In this document: one piece after another, positions 59,979 through 64,000 of the stretch
Numbering within the stretch: the stretch's first letter is position 1
Layout of the letters: the number at the start of each line of letters is the position of its first letter
DNA from: Streptomyces sp. STR69
GTDB taxonomy: Bacteria; Actinomycetota; Actinomycetes; Streptomycetales; Streptomycetaceae
Reading direction: 5' to 3'
Assembly (NCBI RefSeq): GCF_024519455.1
Contig: NZ_JALJRY010000009.1
Coordinates: forward strand, 48,740-112,739
DNA: 64,000 nt
Notes under the pieces: generated by a model
What the model was told of the DNA's origin: nothing
The model's input: the letters and a program-made list of their open reading frames with translations, nothing else
The model's database searches: none
Position numbers and translations under genes: made by a program

Positions 59979-61562
59979 ATGACCGTTTTGGATGAGGCGC
60001 CGGGTGAGCCGACGGACGCGCGCGGGCGAGTGGCCGAACTGCACGAGATCCGTGCCCTGGCACTGGCCGGCCCGAGCGAGAAGGCGACCGAGGCGCAGCA
60101 CGCCAAGGGGAAGCTGACCGGCCGGGAGCGCATCGACCTGCTCCTCGATCCCGGGTCCTTCCGTGAGGTCGAGCAGTTGCGCAGGCACCGCGCCGTCGGC
60201 TTCGGCCTGGAGGCCAAGAAGCCCTACACCGACGGTGTCATCACCGGTTGGGGCACGGTCGAGGGCCGCACGGTCTTCGTCTACGCGCACGACTTCCGGA
60301 TCTTCGGCGGCGCGCTGGGCGAGGCCCACGCCACGAAGATCCACAAGATCATGGACATGGCCATCGCGGCCGGTGCCCCGCTGGTCTCGCTCAACGACGG
60401 CGCCGGTGCCCGTATCCAGGAGGGCGTCTCCGCCCTCGCCGGCTACGGCGGCATCTTCCAGCGCAACACCAAGGCGAGCGGGGTGATCCCGCAGATCTCG
60501 GTGATGCTCGGCCCGTGCGCCGGCGGCGCGGCCTACAGCCCCGCCCTCACGGACTTCGTCTTCATGGTCCGCGAGACGTCCCAGATGTTCATCACCGGTC
60601 CGGACGTCGTGAAGGCGGTGACGGGCGAGGAGATCACCCAGAACGGCCTGGGCGGCGCCGACGTGCACGCCGAGACGAGCGGCGTCTGCCACTTCGCCTA
60701 CGACGACGAGGAGACCTGCCTCGCCGAGGTGCGCTACCTCCTGTCGATGCTCCCGCAGAACAACCGCGAGAACCCGCCCCGCACCGAGCCCGGCGACGAG
60801 GCCGACCGCCGCTCGGACATCCTGCTCGACCTGGTCCCGGCGGACGGCAACCGGCCGTACGACATGGCCAAGGTCATCGAGGAGATCGTCGACGACGGCG
60901 ACTACCTGGAGATCCACGAGCGCTGGGCCCGCAACATCATCTGCGCGCTGGCCCGCCTCGACGGCCAGGTCGTCGGCATCGTCGCCAACCAGCCGCAGAC
61001 CCTGGCAGGCGTCCTGGACATCGAGGCGAGCGAAAAAGCTGCGCGCTTTGTCCAGATGTGTGACGCTTTTAACATTCCGATCGTTACGTTTCTGGACGTC
61101 CCGGGATTCCTTCCCGGCGTCGACCAGGAACACGGCGGAATCATCAGGCACGGAGCGAAGCTGCTCTACGCGTACTGCAACGCCACCGTGCCGAGGATTT
61201 CGCTCATCCTGCGCAAGGCGTACGGAGGCGCCTACATCGTCATGGACAGCCAGTCCATCGGTGCGGACCTCACTTACGCCTGGCCCACCAACGAAATCGC
61301 CGTGATGGGCGCCGAAGGTGCCGCCAACGTCATCTTCCGCCGCCAGATCGCCGACGCCGAGGACCCCGAGGCGATGCGGACGCGCATGGTCAAGGAGTAC
61401 AAGTCCGAGCTGATGCACCCGTACTACGCGGCTGAGCGCGGACTCGTCGATGACGTCATCGACCCGGCCGAGACGCGGGACGTACTCATCAAGTCGCTCG
61501 CGATGCTGCACACCAAGCACGCCGACCTGCCCTCCCGCAAGCACGGCAACCCCCCGCAGTAA
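59979..61562 (+). CDS. accB: Acyl-CoA carboxylase beta (carboxyltransferase) subunit AccB
   Basis: A 527-residue carboxyltransferase with the two crotonase-like domains; oxyanion glycines are in GPCAGGAAYSPAL and in the second domain RKAYGGAYIVMDS. Ile420 follows GGAY, the position that is Asp in propionyl-specific PccB, so this is the broad-specificity AccB type that makes malonyl- and methylmalonyl-CoA for fatty acids and polyketides. The small accE follows after 57 bases. The biotinylated alpha subunit is not in the window. Confidence 0.95.
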   Translation: MTVLDEAPGEPTDARGRVAELHEIRALALAGPSEKATEAQHAKGKLTGRERIDLLLDPGSFREVEQLRRHRAVGFGLEAKKPYTDGVITGWGTVEGRTVFVYAHDFRIFGGALGEAHATKIHKIMDMAIAAGAPLVSLNDGAGARIQEGVSALAGYGGIFQRNTKASGVIPQISVMLGPCAGGAAYSPALTDFVFMVRETSQMFITGPDVVKAVTGEEITQNGLGGADVHAETSGVCHFAYDDEETCLAEVRYLLSMLPQNNRENPPRTEPGDEADRRSDILLDLVPADGNRPYDMAKVIEEIVDDGDYLEIHERWARNIICALARLDGQVVGIVANQPQTLAGVLDIEASEKAARFVQMCDAFNIPIVTFLDVPGFLPGVDQEHGGIIRHGAKLLYAYCNATVPRISLILRKAYGGAYIVMDSQSIGADLTYAWPTNEIAVMGAEGAANVIFRRQIADAEDPEAMRTRMVKEYKSELMHPYYAAERGLVDDVIDPAETRDVLIKSLAMLHTKHADLPSRKHGNPPQ

Positions 61563-61619
61563 CCCAGCGGACTCTCCGCGCTACCCCCGCGGAAACCTCA
61601 TCCACGGAGACTGAGACCT

Positions 61620-61811
61620 ATGAGCACCCCTGACATTCGTGTCGAGAAGGGCCACGCCGAGCCCGAGGAAGTCGCCGCGATCACGGCGATCCTCCTGGCC
61701 CGCGCGGCGGCTGCCCCTGCCGATGCCCCGGCCCACTCGGCCCACCGCAAGGCCGGCTGGCGCCGGCTGGAGCGCGAGGGCGGGTTCCGGGCGCCGCACA
61801 GCTGGCACTGA
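61620..61811 (+). CDS. accE: Acyl-CoA carboxylase epsilon subunit AccE
   Basis: A 63-residue protein beginning STPDIRVEKGHAEPEEVAAI and ending with the WRRLEREGGFRAPHSWH block common to Streptomyces epsilon subunits. It binds the alpha-beta carboxylase complex and raises its activity. It shares a transcript with accB. Confidence 0.92.
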   Translation: MSTPDIRVEKGHAEPEEVAAITAILLARAAAAPADAPAHSAHRKAGWRRLEREGGFRAPHSWH

Positions 61812-61830
61812 GGCTTTTCCAGCGCGTTCA

Positions 61831-61864
61831 CGGCCCCACTCTTCTTCGGGAGGGTGGGGCCGTT
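61831..61864 (+). terminator. Terminator after accE
   Basis: CGGCCCCAC (61831-61839) pairs with GTGGGGCCG (61854-61862), followed by TT and a mixed T-rich run. It also lies 13 bases after the stop of the convergent NACHT-family gene. Confidence 0.75.
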
Positions 61865-61876
61865 GGCGTTTGCGGG

Positions 61877-63538
61877 TCAGGTGATGGTGAGGTTCTTGAC
61901 CGGGAGGTCGAGGGCTGTGATGGGGGTGCCGTCGGGGGACTGGCAGGAACTGAGGGACAGCGAGTCGAGGGAACTGAGGTCGCGGTAGGCATGGGAGTCC
62001 CCGGGCGCGAGGCAGTCATACAGCGTGAGCGTCCGCAGGTTGACCGGAAGGGGGTCACGTGCTGTCAGCCACGCTGGCAAGTGCATGTTGCTGAAGCTGA
62101 GGTCAAGGAGTCCAGGCATGGCAGAGACGCTGCTCAGGCCACGCGGCGTGCATGGGCTCGCGGCCGACAGATAAAGGTTCTCGACGTCGGGGAAATTGCT
62201 CAAAGCGGTCAGCTCGCTGGTCTCGTTGAGCTTGTAGAGGCTCAGCCAGGAAGTTGATGGCCCAAGACGCAGACTATCGAGGTCGGCCGCAACCTGCTGG
62301 CCAAGCCCCAGGTGGAAGAGGTCCCGCAAGTTGTCCAGGGAGTCGAGTCCGTGCAGCTTTCCTCGCCCTACGACCGTGAACCCCTGCAACTGTGGGTGAG
62401 CCGTCAGCACTGTGAGGTCTGAGGAGCCGCGGAGGTTGAAGACCGACAGACCCACCACGGGTGGGAGCTGATCTACGGCATCGAGCGTCGGGAGCGGGTA
62501 ATGGATCGCCAGCCTCGTGACCGACTTCAACTGAGTTGCTGCGCGCCACTGCTGGGAGTGCGTGAGACTCACGCGGTGGCCCTCCAACGGCAGCCCAGCC
62601 AATACCTGCTCGCCGTAGGCGTCCGCGTCGAAGTACGCCCAGGCCGCGATGATTTCGTCGACGACAGCGTGGCGCCGGTCCTCCGCATACCCCACCATCA
62701 ACGCCAGCGCTTCCTCACCGCCCACCATCGCCACGGTCCGCACCGTCTGCATCGCGGCCTTCTCCGTCAACTCGCCCAGCGAGCGCGGCAATCGCCGCAG
62801 CAGGCTCGTCCCCACCGCCGCCAGAGCCGCTGGGTCCGTACGCCGACGAGCCGGAAGCAGCGCCGCCATTGCCCCGTCCAGCCGCCCCGCCAGCCCGTCC
62901 GGAATCGTCGGCAACGTCTCCTGACAAGAAGCCGCGAGCAGCCGCAGCACCCGCGCATGCCGAGGCTCTGCCTCCGCCCGGTCCAGGATGCCGTCCAACA
63001 GCTCCTGCCGCTGGCGGGAGTTGGCATGCCCCGCCGCCATGATGATCGTCTCGCGCCACAGGTCCAGGTGGGCCCGGCCGACCAGGTTGCCGATCCGGTC
63101 CTCCTCCGTGGCCTCCTTCGCGGCCAGGTACTCCTGGAAGGTCCGGTGGACGAAGTCGAGGCGGCCCTCGACGGGGGAGCGGAGGATGCCCGAGCGGTCC
63201 CGCAGCTGTTCCAGGATCCCGTGACCGTCCTCTACCTCCAGGTGCCGCATCGCCGTGAGCTTGGCCGTGACATGGACCGCGGCCTCGCGGCTGCTCTCGT
63301 CGAGACCCCGGAACTTCTGGGCCAGAAACGGCTCGATCCGTTCGGCGACGGCGTCGGCCATTCCCTCGAACTGGCGCCGGACGCTGCGTTGTTGGCGTAA
63401 CCCCGGCACCCGCAGCCGTAGGAGATCCTCCATCGGCAGGCGGCGCTCCTGGTCCCGTCGCTTGCCCCCGAGCCACAGCTGCGCCGCCGTGTTCGCCACG
63501 GTCGTCCCCAGACGTAGTGCGGCAACTTCCGCGCTCAT
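61877..63538 (-). CDS. NACHT-LRR family protein lacking the NTPase core
   Basis: A 553-residue protein. Residues 1-75 look like the N-terminal helical domain of Streptomyces NACHT proteins (LGTTVANTAAQLWLGGKRRD, VPGLRQQRSVRRQFE). They run directly into the segment that normally follows the NTPase (LEVEDGHGILEQLRDRSGIL, LDFVHRTFQEYLAAKEA at about 125-145), helical repeats, and leucine-rich repeats (about 345-553). No Walker A (GxxGxGKS/T) or Walker B is present, so roughly the central half of a normal protein is missing in frame. It may be a remnant or a regulator of a full-length relative. Confidence 0.75.
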   Translation of the reverse strand: MSAEVAALRLGTTVANTAAQLWLGGKRRDQERRLPMEDLLRLRVPGLRQQRSVRRQFEGMADAVAERIEPFLAQKFRGLDESSREAAVHVTAKLTAMRHLEVEDGHGILEQLRDRSGILRSPVEGRLDFVHRTFQEYLAAKEATEEDRIGNLVGRAHLDLWRETIIMAAGHANSRQRQELLDGILDRAEAEPRHARVLRLLAASCQETLPTIPDGLAGRLDGAMAALLPARRRTDPAALAAVGTSLLRRLPRSLGELTEKAAMQTVRTVAMVGGEEALALMVGYAEDRRHAVVDEIIAAWAYFDADAYGEQVLAGLPLEGHRVSLTHSQQWRAATQLKSVTRLAIHYPLPTLDAVDQLPPVVGLSVFNLRGSSDLTVLTAHPQLQGFTVVGRGKLHGLDSLDNLRDLFHLGLGQQVAADLDSLRLGPSTSWLSLYKLNETSELTALSNFPDVENLYLSAASPCTPRGLSSVSAMPGLLDLSFSNMHLPAWLTARDPLPVNLRTLTLYDCLAPGDSHAYRDLSSLDSLSLSSCQSPDGTPITALDLPVKNLTIT

Positions 63539-63566
63539 CCCCGTACCCCTCCCGCATATGACCTAC

Positions 63567-63600
63567 GGCCCCCGTTCCTCCCACAGGAGGAACGGGGGCC
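63567..63600 (-). terminator. Strong hairpin after cvnD
   Basis: GGCCCCCGTTCCTCC and its exact complement form a 15-base stem with a CACA loop, between the cvnD stop and the NACHT-family gene on the same strand. There is no T tail. Confidence 0.8.
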
Positions 63601-63632
63601 GCAAGCCGAACGAGCCGGATACAGCGGAATTG

Positions 63633-64000
63633 CTACCGCAGGCGCGCCATCAGCGCGTGCTCGACCAGCGTGATCAGTGCCGACTTCGCGTCGGCGCGGT
63701 GCCGGGCGTCCGTCGTGATGATCGGAGTGTCCGGACCGATCTGCAGGGCCTCGCGGACCTCGTCCGGGTTGTACGGCTGCTGGCCGTCGAAGCCGTTGAG
63801 GGCGATGACGAAGGGGAGACCCGAGTTCTCGAAGTAGTCGACCGCGGGGAAGCAGTCGGCCAGACGGCGGGTGTCCACGAGGACGATCGCGCCGATCGCG
63901 CCTCGTACCAGGTCGTCCCACATGAACCAGAAGCGGTCCTGGCCGGGTGTACCGAAGAGGTACAGGATCAGGTCCTGGTCCAGGGTGATACGGCCGAAGT
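63633..64000 (-). CDS. cvnD: Conservon Ras-like GTP-binding protein CvnD (5' truncated by window edge)
   Basis: The C-terminal 122 residues of a small G protein. Visible are FGRITLDQDLILYLFGTPGQ (G3 switch II motif), RFWFMWDDLVRGAIGAIVLVD, and ALNGFDG in place of NKxD (G4). CvnD proteins work with the CvnA kinase-like, CvnB and CvnC proteins encoded upstream (outside the window) in Streptomyces developmental signalling. The P-loop lies beyond base 64000. Confidence 0.9.
   Translation of the reverse strand, partial: FGRITLDQDLILYLFGTPGQDRFWFMWDDLVRGAIGAIVLVDTRRLADCFPAVDYFENSGLPFVIALNGFDGQQPYNPDEVREALQIGPDTPIITTDARHRADAKSALITLVEHALMARLR

Noticed and set aside
1..64000. CRISPR arrays, tRNA or rRNA genes, insertion sequences, integrase or prophage genes
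   Set aside because: None was seen. Repeats found are two-copy operators, the DUF397 duplication and one dispersed hairpin motif, with no evenly spaced repeat-spacer structure and no transposase or integrase motif.

Overview
The window is about 71-73% GC by eye, has the strong third-position G/C bias of an actinomycete, and carries several Streptomyces-typical gene families (LAL/LuxR and PucR regulators, a DUF397/WhiJ-type locus, AccB-AccE, and the start of a conservon G-protein gene). It is almost certainly a chromosomal segment of a Streptomyces species. Gene order (ilvB-ilvN-ilvC-serA ... proline dehydrogenase-pruA ... leuB-ilvE ... urease-like genes ... cimA ... accB-accE-cvnD) looks like the conserved core region around SCO5510-SCO5541 of S. 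coelicolor; that correspondence is from memory and was not computed. No tRNA, rRNA, insertion sequence, prophage or CRISPR array was seen.

Layout. 1-8.4 kb: the 3' part of a LuxR-type regulator, a small DUF6191-like protein, a sugar dehydrogenase lipoprotein, an aldo/keto reductase divergent from a 2-hydroxyacid dehydrogenase, and a large membrane GGDEF/EAL protein. 8.4-14 kb: ilvB-ilvN-ilvC preceded by a leader peptide and attenuator, then serA. 14-17.5 kb: two drug-efflux-type MFS genes around a TetR regulator. 17.6-24 kb: a small secreted protein, a PucR regulator divergent from the proline catabolic pair pruB-pruA, an alpha/beta hydrolase, an AAC(2')-like acetyltransferase and a 43-residue protein. 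24-30.7 kb: a Tat-exported purple-acid-phosphatase-type lipoprotein, leuB, ilvE, an unknown membrane protein and a KamA-type radical SAM enzyme.

30.7-39 kb: a compact operon of fused ureAB, a divergent ureC, an agmatine deiminase-type gene and a TetR regulator, with a perfect operator-like palindrome at its head; then a secreted beta-propeller protein and cimA, again preceded by a leader peptide and attenuator. 39-45 kb: two tandem lipoproteins and a divergent pair of secreted glycosidases (GH30 and GH3). 45-53 kb: a Gly-rich membrane protein, a MarR/FUSC pair, a two-component system divergent from an ABC exporter whose first permease carries an exported domain. 53-58.5 kb: a WhiJ-like XRE/DUF397 locus beside an anti-sigma-type ATPase, a DUF1772/TetR divergon with clear palindromic operators, a PadR-DUF1048-DUF1048 operon and a membrane-anchored PemK/MazF-like protein. 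58.5-64 kb: an AraC remnant, a YceI protein, the acyl-CoA carboxylase subunits accB-accE, a NACHT-family protein lacking its NTPase core, and the truncated cvnD.

Branched-chain amino acid synthesis is the functional theme. ilvB, ilvN, ilvC, leuB, ilvE and cimA all lie within 30 kb, and two of the transcription units (ilvB and cimA) show matching leader peptide plus terminator architecture. The cimA leader carries consecutive rare Ile codons, which suits an isoleucine route through citramalate.
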